The notes below the pieces were generated by a model. That model did no database searches and had not been told where the DNA came from. It saw nothing but the letters and a program-made list of their open reading frames with translations. The position numbers and the translations under genes are program-made. A DNA stretch of 64,000 nucleotides from Chryseobacterium sp. StRB126. GTDB taxonomy: Bacteria; Bacteroidota; Bacteroidia; Flavobacteriales; Weeksellaceae. Shown piece by piece: positions 24,969-33,046 of this stretch; the first letter of the stretch is position 1; every line of letters starts with the position of its first letter. The stretch lies in NCBI RefSeq assembly GCF_000829375.1, contig NZ_AP014624.1, forward strand, positions 558,001 to 622,000, in the 5' to 3' direction.

Positions 24969-26156
24969 ATGAAAATAGTAGTAGGCCTCTCAGGAGGTGT
25001 AGACTCAAGCGTTACCGCTTATTTGCTACAGCAGCAAGGTCATGAAGTAGTGGCTTTGTTTATGAGAAACTGGAATGATGCTTCTGTAACACTGGAAGAT
25101 GAATGTCCATGGATTGAAGACAGTAATGATGCATTAATGGTAGCCCAGAAGCTGGGAATCCCATTTCAGGTCATCGATATGAGCGAACTTTATAAGGAAC
25201 GTATTGTAGATTATATGTTCGAAGAATATCAAAGAGGGAGAACTCCGAATCCTGATGTTTTGTGTAACAGAGAAGTAAAATTCGATGTTTTTATGAAGAC
25301 TGCCATGTCTTTAGGCGCCGATAAAGTTGCAACAGGGCATTATGCAAGAGTACATTCCACTTTTGATGAAAATGGAAAGGAAATTTTCCATCTTTTAGCA
25401 GGAAAGGATAACAATAAAGATCAGTCTTATTTCCTTTGCCAGCTAAGTCAGGATCAGTTATCAAAAGCTTTATTCCCTATCGGTGAGCTTACCAAGCCTC
25501 AGGTAAGAGAAATTGCAAAAGAAATTGGGTTGGTAACGGCTGATAAAAAAGATTCCCAAGGGTTATGTTTTATCGGAAAAGTGAGCCTGCCACAGTTTTT
25601 ACAACAACAACTGAAACCGAATGAAGGTGAAATCGTAGAAATTTTCAAAGATTCCCCTTTATTTGCTGAAGAAGCCCCTGAATTTTCTACAAAAGAAGAA
25701 GAGCTTAATTTCTTATCAAGAAAGATCAATTATAAAAAAGCGGATGGAAAAGTGATTGGAAAACACCAGGGCGCTCAATTTTTCACGATCGGACAAAGCA
25801 GAGGATTAGGAATTGGCGGACATAAAGAAAGCTGTTTCATTGTTTCCAGAGACATGGAAAACAATATTATTTTTGTTGGAGAAGGAAGTCACTTCCCGGG
25901 ACTGTACAAAAAAGCATTAAAAATAGACAATTCTGAACTTCACTGGGTTCGTGAAGATATGAGACTTCAAAGTGGAGAATCTATGGAAGTAATGGCCAGA
26001 TTCAGATACAGACAGTCTTTACAAAAAGCAACTATTTACCAATTTGAAGATGCTTTTTATGTTGAGTTTGAAGAGCCTCAATCGGCTATTGCTGAAGGAC
26101 AATTTGCTTCATGGTATATAGATGATGAACTTATTGGAAGTGGTGTGATTTCATAA
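24969..26156 (+). CDS. mnmA: tRNA 2-thiouridine(34) synthase MnmA
   Basis: A 395-residue tRNA sulfurtransferase that thiolates the wobble uridine of Lys, Glu and Gln tRNAs. The PP-loop SGGVDSSV (residues 8-15) adenylates the base. The catalytic pair is Cys99 ([12 protein letters not shown]) and Cys200 (SQGLCFIGK), matching Cys102 and Cys199 of E. coli MnmA. The ATG lies close behind a Bacteroidota -7 box. It is monocistronic and ends before a CCCGAAGCA-type terminator. The central insertion around residues 225-255 ([20 protein letters not shown]) is longer than in E. coli, as far as I recall. Confidence 0.95.
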   Translation: MKIVVGLSGGVDSSVTAYLLQQQGHEVVALFMRNWNDASVTLEDECPWIEDSNDALMVAQKLGIPFQVIDMSELYKERIVDYMFEEYQRGRTPNPDVLCNREVKFDVFMKTAMSLGADKVATGHYARVHSTFDENGKEIFHLLAGKDNNKDQSYFLCQLSQDQLSKALFPIGELTKPQVREIAKEIGLVTADKKDSQGLCFIGKVSLPQFLQQQLKPNEGEIVEIFKDSPLFAEEAPEFSTKEEELNFLSRKINYKKADGKVIGKHQGAQFFTIGQSRGLGIGGHKESCFIVSRDMENNIIFVGEGSHFPGLYKKALKIDNSELHWVREDMRLQSGESMEVMARFRYRQSLQKATIYQFEDAFYVEFEEPQSAIAEGQFASWYIDDELIGSGVIS

Positions 26157-26243
26157 TACTTTTGTGGTTCGAGATCCATGAAACCGATATGTTCATTGAA
26201 CCAGAAATCAGACAAAATTAAGAGCAATACTTAGTGATATATA

Positions 26244-26279
26244 AAGCCCGAAGCAGTTTTTGTTTCGGGTTTGTTTTTC
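26244..26279 (+). terminator. Intrinsic terminator of mnmA
   Basis: Stem AAGCCCGAAGCA (26244-26255) / TGTTTCGGGTTT (26261-26272) with G-T pairs and a T-rich tail. It shares its core with the hairpins at 26588 and 29105. Confidence 0.8.
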
Positions 26280-26294
26280 TTAAAGAAATAATTT

Positions 26295-26357
26295 TTGAAA
26301 ATATTTTGTAACGTATTCAGAATTGTCATACTTACTGAGTAAATAACAATAAAAAAT
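26295..26357 (+). repeat. Upstream block of the small membrane-protein cassette, copy A
   Basis: From TTTTGTAACGTATTCAGAAT through TTGTCATACTTACTGAGTAA to AACAATAAA, this is nearly identical to the block at 28812-28867. Both stand directly before a small membrane-protein gene. The shared block probably holds the promoter; GTAACG and GTCATAC stand out but are closer together than in typical ECF-sigma promoters. Confidence 0.6.
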
Positions 26358-26363
26358 ACCACT

Positions 26364-26570
26364 ATGAAAACAACTACAAAAAATCAGTATGCTTTTACCA
26401 ACAGTATTTTAATTGCTTTGGTATCTGCCATTTTCGGCTACAACCTTTATCAGGCAATTGTACATCCTGACCAATCGAATATTGCCATTAGCCTTATTTT
26501 GGTGGTTCTTACCTCTATTATGGTCAGAAAATACGGTTATAAGCAAAGAAAGGATCAAGAAAACAATTAA
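26364..26570 (+). CDS. Small two-TM membrane protein, cassette copy A
   Basis: A 68-residue protein with two membrane helices (about residues 12-31 and 40-56) separated by the short polar loop IVHPDQSN, and a basic C-terminus (YGYKQRKDQENN). I recognise no family. A paralogue with the same upstream block and terminator type lies at 28872, where a stop codon interrupts it at the position of Ser39 here. The intact copy suggests that this small protein is functional. It is followed by a hairpin terminator. Confidence 0.65.
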   Translation: MKTTTKNQYAFTNSILIALVSAIFGYNLYQAIVHPDQSNIAISLILVVLTSIMVRKYGYKQRKDQENN

Positions 26571-26587
26571 TCACAATACCTTAATAT

Positions 26588-26621
26588 AGCCCGAAGCATT
26601 TTGCTTTGGGTTTGTTTTTTT
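26588..26621 (+). terminator. Intrinsic terminator, cassette copy A
   Basis: Stem CCCGAAGCA (26590-26598) / TGCTTTGGG (26602-26610) with a 3-nt loop and a T-tract with one G. Confidence 0.75.
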
Positions 26622-26973
26622 ATTGTTTGAGTTTATCATTAAATTTCCAACTCATCAATAAAAATGCAATAATCAACTCTGCAATTAATATCATAGCTAA
26701 GAATCCAATTGGTTTTCCCAACATAATTCCCCGAATTAGTTTGACAGTTCCCAAACAGCCAATACCCGTTAGAAAATAAAAAGTTGTTGGTGAAACTCTT
26801 TCCCCTACCGATTTTACAATAAAGATTGAGCCATAAAATCCCAGTACCAGAATTAAATAGAATTTCAAGAAGTCTGGTCCCTTCAGTATTATCGGATTAA
26901 GTGTCCTACATTCAGCAACAAGCCATATACAACTTATCACAAACGGTATACAATGGATGAACAGCTTTTTCAT
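26620..26973 (-). CDS. Hypothetical four-TM membrane protein
   Basis: A 117-residue protein with four hydrophobic helices: about residues 5-22, 36-56, 64-84 and 90-109, separated by short polar loops. The termini are basic. No family is recognised and no catalytic residues are seen. It lies 29 bp downstream of the glycine/cysteine-rich protein gene on the same strand, so the two may be co-transcribed and act in the same membrane. Confidence 0.6.
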   Translation of the reverse strand: MKKLFIHCIPFVISCIWLVAECRTLNPIILKGPDFLKFYLILVLGFYGSIFIVKSVGERVSPTTFYFLTGIGCLGTVKLIRGIMLGKPIGFLAMILIAELIIAFLLMSWKFNDKLKQ

Positions 26974-27002
26974 GATTCATTATTATTTTTAGTTATTCAT
27001 TT

Positions 27003-27722
27003 TTATCCACCACAACCTCCGCAACCGCCACATCCCCCGCCGCAGCCTCCGCCACAACTACTTCCGCCACTGCAGCTGCTTCCGCCACAACTTGAATCAG
27101 AGTTTCCTCCATTCTGATCTTTACCCTTTTTAAAGGAAGAGGTGATTCCTCCAAAAATGATAATTCCTACGAAGGAGAAGAAGATAGAACTGATTGTTGT
27201 TATCACCTCTCCAAGGCAGGAAGTAAGCAGCAGAAGTAGCATCAGGAATGGAATAAACTTCCATATTCGCGACTTATTTTTTGTTTTTTCAGTATTATTT
27301 CTATTCACCCAAATATCCTGAGGAGCTTCAGACTGGAAAATATCCTGATAGCTTTTTAATGTGTCTGTAAACCAATGCTGATGTTTCATCTTTTCACTAA
27401 ACCCTCCTCTTGATGGATGGTGATGCAAGGGCCTCTTTAAAATATTCGGACAGAAATCGTCCCAGTAATTTTGGGTGTAAATCAAATGCAGGTGCCAGAC
27501 CTTATCTACAATTTCGCTTGGAGAAGCTCCTTTGGGAAGGATACAACAGAGGTAAACAAATTTTTTATACTCTTCGATGGCTTTTATGGTAAAATCCAGG
27601 CTCCAGTTTTCTTCTTTGGCCAGTTTTTTAGAAAAAGGAAAATCTGCATCGGAAGCATCCAGTGAAAATCCCTGGATCCTGTTCCAAAGGGACTCATCTT
27701 TTAATAACATTCTTGTTTCCAT
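27003..27722 (-). CDS. Glycine-rich-domain (GRDP)-like protein with Cys/Gly tail
   Basis: A 239-residue protein when started at the ATG at 27722 (METRMLLKDESLWNRI); an upstream TTG at 27749 is less likely. Residues about 20-130 resemble the GRDP domain (YKKFVYLCCILPKGASPSEI, VDKVWHLHLIYTQNYWDDFC, with clustered His in RPLHHHPSRGG). Then come one or two TM segments (about 155-200, IWKFIPFLMLLLLLTSC onward) and a C-terminal tail of about 30 residues made of Gly, Ser and seven Cys. The function is unknown; the tail could bind metal. Similar proteins are common in Bacteroidota. Confidence 0.72.
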   Translation of the reverse strand: METRMLLKDESLWNRIQGFSLDASDADFPFSKKLAKEENWSLDFTIKAIEEYKKFVYLCCILPKGASPSEIVDKVWHLHLIYTQNYWDDFCPNILKRPLHHHPSRGGFSEKMKHQHWFTDTLKSYQDIFQSEAPQDIWVNRNNTEKTKNKSRIWKFIPFLMLLLLLTSCLGEVITTISSIFFSFVGIIIFGGITSSFKKGKDQNGGNSDSSCGGSSCSGGSSCGGGCGGGCGGCGGCGG

Positions 27723-27836
27723 TGTTTTTTCTTTTGTTTTTCTACTCAAATTTCAATGGATTCTATAATATAAAAGTCTTTAAAAAATCTTATTTGGTTT
27801 GATAAAAATCTTAAATTAGTCTTACAAAATCAAAAT

Positions 27837-28733
27837 ATGAAAAAAGAAGATATTCTCCACCTTGAGAAGCTCATGAATTTCTTAAGTAGACATTTTTTAA
27901 AGAAAAATCATTGGGAAGATGTTACCAAAACTGAATGGTCTTATATCTGTGCTGAGCTTAATGAACTTATCATCGCTGAGCATTCGGAAAAGGAAATAAA
28001 GAAAACTCCCGATCTTCTGGGAACTAATTATCTTTATGAACATCTGATTATCAATAAACTTAAAAAATTCAACCAGAATGAAAATGCTATTTTAAGCAGG
28101 CCTAATCTCGCTAAATTAAGTTTGATTGTCAGGGTTTTAGGATACTCCAATTATATTGATTTTATCAATTCCAATACGGAATCTTTCAACTTTAATGATC
28201 TTAAGATTGATCTGAATAATGTGAATCAGAATACGGTACTTTTAGACCGTCTCATAGGTTGCTGGTATTCCTATAACAGAAATCTTCCTGAAAATCCCAC
28301 ACAGGCCCAGGAAGATAGGATCTGGCGTTCTGCCATGGAAATCTACAAGTCTGAAACCACCGGAGAATATTTTATAGAAAGAAGTGGCGGAGATCATCAT
28401 AAATATTTCGGAAAAGTAACGGCTTATTCTGATTATGTTTTTATCATCATGAACAGCAATACTTTTATCCGACAAAGGCATTTTATATCTAGAATAAAAG
28501 ACAGCAAGGAAAAGCTTAAAAACCCAGATTATAAGCTGCATGAACTTCACTTTATCAGCACTTGTATCAGTTTTAACCAGGAACCCATTGCCCTGTTTGA
28601 AATCTTCCGGAAAGCAGACAGAAAAAGCTTTATTTCGGATTCTATCAGCTTTCCTATTGATAGTGATGAAATTCCGGAATCTATTCTTAAACAGCTTGAG
28701 GATACTGAGTCTAACAGGATTGATTACAGGTAG
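27837..28733 (+). CDS. Hypothetical protein
   Basis: A 298-residue cytosolic protein with no signal peptide or membrane helices. The N-terminal 120 residues are helical and basic (LEKLMNFLSRHFLKKNHWED, then KLKKFNQNENAILSR). The C-terminal half (about 135-298) begins LLDRLIGCWYSYNRN and looks beta-rich with aromatic strands (ATAYSDYVFIIMNSNTF-like), recalling a lipocalin-type or effector-binding domain; this is only an impression. I recognise no family. It stands divergent from the GRDP-like gene and upstream of the broken cassette copy. Confidence 0.6.
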   Translation: MKKEDILHLEKLMNFLSRHFLKKNHWEDVTKTEWSYICAELNELIIAEHSEKEIKKTPDLLGTNYLYEHLIINKLKKFNQNENAILSRPNLAKLSLIVRVLGYSNYIDFINSNTESFNFNDLKIDLNNVNQNTVLLDRLIGCWYSYNRNLPENPTQAQEDRIWRSAMEIYKSETTGEYFIERSGGDHHKYFGKVTAYSDYVFIIMNSNTFIRQRHFISRIKDSKEKLKNPDYKLHELHFISTCISFNQEPIALFEIFRKADRKSFISDSISFPIDSDEIPESILKQLEDTESNRIDYR

Positions 28734-28811
28734 GTGGGAACGTGTTTCAGAATCCGGGGTGCGAGGTGCCAAGGTTGGGGTATGAAAAATATACCTTTTT
28801 TTTAAAAATTT

Positions 28812-28867
28812 TTCTGTAACGTATTCTGAATTGTCATACTTACTGGGTAAACAACAATAAACAATAT
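28812..28867 (+). repeat. Upstream block of the small membrane-protein cassette, copy B
   Basis: TCTGTAACGTATTCTGAATT onward to AAACAACAATAAACAATA is a near-identical copy of 26295-26357. The intergenic block is better conserved than the coding sequence, which suggests selection on the regulatory DNA or recent duplication. Confidence 0.6.
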
Positions 28868-28871
28868 CCTT

Positions 28872-29078
28872 ATGAAAACTTCTGCCTCCAACAATCAGTA
28901 CAGCGCTGCTAATAGTATTTTAATCTTTTTGGTTTCTATGCTTTTAGGGTATCATATTTACCAGGAAATCTACCATCCGGAAAAATAAAATCTTTTTATA
29001 TGGGTTATTCTGGCAGCACTTACTTCGGTAATGGTTCAGAAATATGGAACCAAAACTGATGAAAAAAAGAAAATATAA
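28872..29078 (+). pseudogene. Small two-TM membrane protein, cassette copy B, in-frame stop
   Basis: In frame from the ATG at 28872 the reading is MKTSASNNQYSAANSILIFL and so on to HPEK, then TAA at 28986-28988, and then without frame change NLFIWVILAALTSVMVQKYG to a second stop at 29076. It aligns without gaps around the break with the intact paralogue at 26364, where HPDQ-S-NIAIS stands; TAA sits exactly where that copy has Ser39 (TCG), one or two substitutions away. The remaining reading frame is undamaged, so the lesion is recent or the stop is read through. Alternatively the 38-residue product is made. Confidence 0.7.
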
Positions 29079-29104
29079 AACATCATCATCTATTCACCCT
29101 ATCT

Positions 29105-29128
29105 ACCCGAAGCATAATTGTTTCGGGT
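29105..29128 (+). terminator. Hairpin after cassette copy B
   Basis: ACCCGAAGCA (29105-29114) / TGTTTCGGGT (29119-29128) with loop TAAT. Same core as the terminators at 26244 and 26588 but with a weaker T-tract (TTAATTATG). Confidence 0.6.
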
Positions 29129-29229
29129 TTAATTATGCCTGGAATACTTTTAACCTTTAAAAACCAACACTTTACTACAATAATTACCTAATTTCATTGT
29201 TCTAAATATGAACCCTCAATGATCTTGCT

Positions 29230-30456
29230 ATGGAATATTATGAATTGTATGAAGTTTTGAAAAGGCATTTTGATTCCAGAAAAGAGATTGTGGAAATCAG
29301 GGATTTGAACATAACCATTGAGTCTATTCCTTTTGAATCTAAGGTTTCCGATCTTCTTCATGGTTCTGATAATACGGATTGTCCTAAACATCATCACCCA
29401 TTAAAAATCAATGAAACAGCTTATCAGATATATCACCAGCCTTCAATAGATATTAAGGATTTTGATATTGAATGTAATAAAAAATTTGAGTATCATATTC
29501 TCAAAAGGGCCGATGTAGAAACTGCTGATGGCTGCATTATCTTTTTCCATGGGCTGAATGAGAAGAAATGGGATAAGTATCTTCCGTGGGCTTATGAGTT
29601 GGCTCAGAAAACCCGTAAAGCGGTCATGTTATTTCCCATTGCCTTTCACATGGATCGTGCTGAAGCAATATGGAGCGACCGTCATCAGATGACAGAAATT
29701 GTTAAGTTCCGAAAGGAAAAATACCCTGAAAACACCCATTTTTCTTATGTAAATGCTGCCACAAGTTCCAGGCTGGAAGCTCATCCACAACGAATTTTCT
29801 GGTCAGGGTTACAAACCTATTCAGATATCATTGAAGTAGTAAAGGAAATTAAAGCCCATAAGATTAAAAGCATTGCTCCGGATGCAAGCCTGGATCTGTT
29901 TGGATATTCAATAGGTTCATTTCTTTCCATGATTATTAAAATGGCTGATCCACATGGTTTTTTCACTCAATCCAAAGTTTTTTGCTTTTGTGGTGGCATG
30001 ACCATTGACAGGATGTTTCCGATTTCCAAATACATTATGGATTCCCAGGCTACCATTAAAATGCAGGCTGTTTTTACAGAATTGCTAAGTTCTGATTTTA
30101 AATTTGATAACAGGTTGAAACATTATCAGGATGATGAACTTCATCCACAGGAAAGCTGGTTCAAAAAGATGCTCCGATATAATTATTTCCAAAAAGAAAG
30201 AGAGGAAAGAATTCATGAAATTCAGTCTCAGATAAAAGCTTATGTATTGGAGAAAGATAGCGTTGCTCCTCCCATGGAAGCCTTAAATACCCTGCAAGGT
30301 GGTTACAGAAACATCCATGTAGATGTTGAAATCAAGGATTTCCCTTTTGATTATTCTCATATGGTTCCTTTTCCGCTGACGCATAAGCACAAGACCGAAA
30401 TAACGGAAGCTTTTCATCAGTTTACAAAATCTGCCAGTGATTTTTATTCCCGGTAA
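29230..30456 (+). CDS. DUF6051-like protein, alpha/beta-hydrolase fold
   Basis: A 408-residue cytosolic protein. The middle part looks like an alpha/beta hydrolase: GCIIFFHGLNEKKWDKYLPW (about residues 99-118) carries the HGL oxyanion-type turn, and LDLFGYSIGSFLSMI (about 221-235) carries the nucleophile elbow G-Y-S-I-G. A C-terminal DYSHMVPFP could supply the His. I recall a Bacteroidota family named DUF6051 with this layout. The substrate is unknown. It is a single gene that ends just before a region with the converging LytTR regulator. Confidence 0.7.
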   Translation: MEYYELYEVLKRHFDSRKEIVEIRDLNITIESIPFESKVSDLLHGSDNTDCPKHHHPLKINETAYQIYHQPSIDIKDFDIECNKKFEYHILKRADVETADGCIIFFHGLNEKKWDKYLPWAYELAQKTRKAVMLFPIAFHMDRAEAIWSDRHQMTEIVKFRKEKYPENTHFSYVNAATSSRLEAHPQRIFWSGLQTYSDIIEVVKEIKAHKIKSIAPDASLDLFGYSIGSFLSMIIKMADPHGFFTQSKVFCFCGGMTIDRMFPISKYIMDSQATIKMQAVFTELLSSDFKFDNRLKHYQDDELHPQESWFKKMLRYNYFQKEREERIHEIQSQIKAYVLEKDSVAPPMEALNTLQGGYRNIHVDVEIKDFPFDYSHMVPFPLTHKHKTEITEAFHQFTKSASDFYSR

Positions 30457-30510
30457 TCAGGCTGAGAAAATGGAAAGGAGCAGGCTGAAAAGAAGTAGAA
30501 TGAGGTCCAT
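30457..30510 (-). other. Very short hydrophobic ORF (17 aa), doubtful
   Basis: On the minus strand ATG at 30510 opens MDLILLLFSLLLSIFSA and stops at 30457, directly against the DUF6051-like stop. The composition resembles type I toxin or leader peptides, but ORFs of this size arise by chance. No antisense RNA promoter is identified. Confidence 0.15.
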
Positions 30511-30552
30511 GATTATGTTTTTTTGGTGGTTAGTAATGTGAGATTTTGCGGC

Positions 30553-31296
30553 TTAACTTACGAGCCAGTCTTTGAAGTCTTTCACCCGGTCCCTGCTTAC
30601 GGTTATTTCTTCCTGAGGCTGAAATTCGAGGTCTACTTTGTAATAAGGTGAGATATGGATGTTTTTGATGTAGTCAGAATTGATAATAAACTGTCTGTTC
30701 ACGCGGAAAAACTTTTTTTCATCCAGAATTTCTGCCAGTTCATCCAGTGTAAAATCTGATGGATAAGAGCGATCATCGGTCTGAAGATACACAATCTTAT
30801 TCTCACTGAAAAAACAACTTATTTCCTGGGTCTGAACAATTTTCAGGTTGTATCCTATTTTTACTAAAACCCTTGAAAGAATAGATTTTTCTTTTCTTAT
30901 CAGCTGCTTGATATCCTGCGCCCCAATGTCATTATTGGAAGGCAAAAAAGATTTGAATTTCTCAATAGCTCCTGAAAGATCTTCTTCAAGAATTGGTTTC
31001 AACAGATAATCTATACTATTTAGTTTAAAGGCTTTTAGGGTATACTGATCGAATGCTGTTGTATAAATAATAAATCCTTTGGTAGAAATTTTTTCAAAGA
31101 TATCGAATGACAACCCATCTCCAAGAACAATGTCAGAAAAAATCAGCTGTGGATGTTCATTTTCAGAAAACCAAGCGACTCCCTCTTCTACAGATTCTAT
31201 TTTAGCAACCACCTCAATATCAGAAAAATTACTTAACATTCTCTCTAATTTCCTTGAAGCTGGTTTTTCGTCTTCGATAATAACAGTCTTAATCAT
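30553..31296 (-). CDS. LytTR-family response regulator
   Basis: A 247-residue two-component regulator. Residues 1-120 form the receiver domain: IIEDEKPA with the acidic pocket, phospho-acceptor Asp55 in LIFSDIVLGDG, and IIYTTAFDQYTLKAF with the conserved Thr and later Lys in LLKPI. Residues about 145-247 form the LytTR DNA-binding domain (IKIGYNLKIVQTQEISCFFS-like strand order, FFRVNRQFIINSDYI, and PQEEITVSRDRVKDF). LytTR proteins bind pairs of direct repeats one or two helical turns apart. It is the last gene behind two 2TM genes, and the sensor kinase lies at 33033-34364. Its own candidate operator is at 32018-32049. Confidence 0.92.
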   Translation of the reverse strand: MIKTVIIEDEKPASRKLERMLSNFSDIEVVAKIESVEEGVAWFSENEHPQLIFSDIVLGDGLSFDIFEKISTKGFIIYTTAFDQYTLKAFKLNSIDYLLKPILEEDLSGAIEKFKSFLPSNNDIGAQDIKQLIRKEKSILSRVLVKIGYNLKIVQTQEISCFFSENKIVYLQTDDRSYPSDFTLDELAEILDEKKFFRVNRQFIINSDYIKNIHISPYYKVDLEFQPQEEITVSRDRVKDFKDWLVS

Positions 31297-31353
31297 TGAG
31301 CTCGTAGTTTTAGTTTTAAAATTTGAAAATAAAATTAGGTAAAATAATCAGAT

Positions 31354-31626
31354 TTAAAAATCTATTGTTTTTTTATTTTTTTCAGCTTCTTTTTCGATGA
31401 TTCCTTTTTCCCATTCATCATTAAAAATGAATAAAGAGGTTGCCTTCATCATCAGAATTAAGGCCCAAATCCCTAAAAATAAATGCCCGCCAAAAATTCG
31501 ATATCGGAGCTCATCATTCAACCAATCATTCCCGATAATAATCACTGATATAATTCCAAACCATACCAGGTTCTTATAGAATTTCTTCAGCTTCTTAACT
31601 CTGTTGTATGCACTGTTATAATCCAT
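31354..31626 (-). CDS. 2TM domain-containing protein
   Basis: A 90-residue protein of the 2TM family (PF13239): Y-x-R-V-x-K-L-K-x-F-Y-x-N-L opening (AYNRVKKLKKFYKNLVWFGI), two membrane helices (about 20-36 and 48-66), and the amphipathic end NDEWEKGIIEKEAEKNKK. Similar proteins accompany LytTR regulators in Flavobacteriia; their role is unknown. It is 20 bp after the next 2TM gene and 57 bp before the regulator gene. Confidence 0.85.
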   Translation of the reverse strand: MDYNSAYNRVKKLKKFYKNLVWFGIISVIIIGNDWLNDELRYRIFGGHLFLGIWALILMMKATSLFIFNDEWEKGIIEKEAEKNKKTIDF

Positions 31627-31646
31627 GATTACTTGTTGATAGGTTG

Positions 31647-31937
31647 TTATAGTGTTTTTATTTTTCCTTTTTCTTCTGCCATCAGTTCTTTAATCTTCTT
31701 CTCTTCCCAGTTTTTCCCAATTCCAAATACATTTACTGCATGAAAGGCAATTCCTATTCCCCATCCCAGCATTGGCCATAAGAACCATAAATAACCAGGC
31801 GCAGTCATAAGATTCAGAAAAGCTAAGAAAGGAATCACGATGCAGTAAGAAGTAAGGTTTCCATAGAACTCTTTTAATTCTTTTACTCTTTTTGAAGCTC
31901 TCTCGTAAGCAGTTGTTTCTTTATTAAAAGTTTCCAT
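31647..31937 (-). CDS. 2TM domain-containing protein
   Basis: A 96-residue 2TM protein when started at the ATG at 31937 (METFNKETTAYERASKRVKEL); a TTG at 32003 is not used because it would read across the operator and promoter. It has YGNLTSYCIVIPFLAFLNLM, WFLWPMLGWGIGIAFHAVNV and the tail GKNWEEKKIKELMAEEKG. The sequence is very close to the C-terminal 2TM domain fused to the histidine kinase (SYCIVIPFLVFINFF, PVFGWGIGVASHAFQVFGVG). It is the first gene of the 2TM-2TM-regulator unit. Confidence 0.87.
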   Translation of the reverse strand: METFNKETTAYERASKRVKELKEFYGNLTSYCIVIPFLAFLNLMTAPGYLWFLWPMLGWGIGIAFHAVNVFGIGKNWEEKKIKELMAEEKGKIKTL

Positions 31938-31976
31938 TTTTTTAATTTTAAAGGTTAATTTATCTTTTTCTTGAGT

Positions 31977-31984
31977 CAAATGTA
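31977..31984 (-). promoter_or_regulatory. -7 box of the 2TM-2TM-regulator operon
   Basis: Minus strand TACATTTG is an exact TAnnTTTG match 39 bp upstream of the ATG at 31937 and 34 bp downstream of the LytTR-type direct repeat at 32018-32049. Confidence 0.65.
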
Positions 31985-32017
31985 TGATGGAAAAGACCCT
32001 CAAATCAATTTTATATG

Positions 32018-32049
32018 ACCGAACGGTAGATTATGCTTCCCGAATGGTA
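32018..32049 (-). promoter_or_regulatory. LytTR-type direct repeat upstream of the 2TM-2TM-regulator operon
   Basis: Read on the minus strand, TACCATTCGGG and TACCGTTCGGT lie 21 bp apart, start to start. ACCGTTCGG fits the published LytTR box [TA][AC][CA]GTTN[AG][TG] completely; the other half-site has one mismatch. The nearer edge is 33-34 bp from the -7 box. Confidence 0.7.
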
Positions 32050-32067
32050 AAAAAAAACTCTTAAGCT

Positions 32068-32637
32068 CTAAAAAATAAAGGGAATCAGCTTTTTTGTTCT
32101 CTTTCTGTATTCAATATATTCATCACCGAATTGTTCCACAAGAGCCAGTTCTTCAATTTCAATTCTATAAGCAAAGGCTAAAAACGGAGGAATAAAAGCA
32201 AAAATCAGTGATAGCCAGTTATTGAGGTATAGCCCCAATCCTAATGAAGTAAGCAGGGAAAAAGTATAGGATGGATGTCTCAAATATTTATAAAATCCTT
32301 CTTTTTTGATCTTGTGGTCTTCTTTAATAGTAACATCCACTGTAAAATATTTCCCCAAGGATCTTATGATGATAAACCTGAAAATAATCCCGATAAGGAT
32401 ACATGCTTCTCCCAGATACAAAATCCAGCTTCCATGGGTAATGGGTAATGTTGATAGGTTGGAAATTGTTACTGCTGCTGCAATTGAAAAAGGAATAGCC
32501 AGCCATAAAATATTAAGAGTAGATTTGTCCATCCCTTTTCTATCATCTTTGCCGGATTTCAGCATGTTTTTATAAAGAAACTCACTGAGGAACCACACAA
32601 TCATTGATATGACATACAAAATTTGTAAAGCTTTCAT
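32068..32637 (-). CDS. Isoprenylcysteine carboxyl methyltransferase family protein
   Basis: A 189-residue integral membrane protein with about five helices. The C-terminal half carries RSLGKYFTVDVTIKEDHKIK, KEGFYKYLRHPSYTF and FGDEYIEYRKRTKKLIPFIF, the pattern GxYRxxRHPxY...E...YxxYxxxxxRxxP of ICMT and related phospholipid methyltransferases, which bind S-adenosylmethionine. The substrate is unknown; in bacteria it is not a CaaX protein as far as I know. It follows a 2TM gene after 100 bp and may be part of the kinase operon. It could modify a peptide or lipid of the signalling system, but that is a guess. Confidence 0.82.
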   Translation of the reverse strand: MKALQILYVISMIVWFLSEFLYKNMLKSGKDDRKGMDKSTLNILWLAIPFSIAAAVTISNLSTLPITHGSWILYLGEACILIGIIFRFIIIRSLGKYFTVDVTIKEDHKIKKEGFYKYLRHPSYTFSLLTSLGLGLYLNNWLSLIFAFIPPFLAFAYRIEIEELALVEQFGDEYIEYRKRTKKLIPFIF

Positions 32638-32737
32638 TTTGATTGATATTTAAAGTGTTTTTAGGTGAAAAGTCAAAAAAAATAAAAGAATTTAATGATG
32701 TTTTTGAATAAAAGTTGTCTTTAATCATCCTTTTATT

Positions 32738-33046
32738 CTACCAATCTTTCTTCTCTTTTTCTATGAGTTCCCTGATTTTTTTCTCTTCCCAATTCTGCAG
32801 ATAGCCGCTTTTTGACAGGAAAACGGTTGCTGCATGGGCCAATATCCCAATACCCCAGAATGTAAGTGTAAAGAAGTTCTTGAACTCGAAATAGCTTTCA
32901 CCAGGTTTCAGATGGGTATAATTGTAAAAAACAATCATTACATTCACAATAATATAGACAAATAAATGGGCGTAAAAACCTCTTAACTTTTCTACATATC
33001 TTTTTGCTCTCTGATATTCAATATCATTTTCGTTAAATCTTTCCAT
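32738..33046 (-). CDS. 2TM domain-containing protein
   Basis: A 102-residue 2TM protein: MERFNENDIEYQRAKRYVEK, FYAHLFVYIIVNVMIVFYNY, then FFTLTFWGIGILAHAATVFL and the tail LQNWEEKKIRELIEKEKKDW. The start overlaps the 3' end of the histidine kinase gene by 14 bp, indicating translational coupling to the kinase. The conserved WEEKKIRELI helix is the same one that ends the kinase. It may sit in the membrane next to the kinase. Confidence 0.88.
   Translation of the reverse strand: MERFNENDIEYQRAKRYVEKLRGFYAHLFVYIIVNVMIVFYNYTHLKPGESYFEFKNFFTLTFWGIGILAHAATVFLSKSGYLQNWEEKKIRELIEKEKKDW

Noticed and set aside
28242..28772. 176-codon minus-strand ORF opposite the hypothetical protein at 27837
   Set aside because: It is antisense to a frame with better codon structure and start context, and shows no family resemblance.
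26295..28850. ECF-sigma promoter reading of the GTAACG...GTC blocks
   Set aside because: The gap between GTAAC and GTC is about 12 bp, shorter than the usual 15-17 bp, so I only note the block as conserved.
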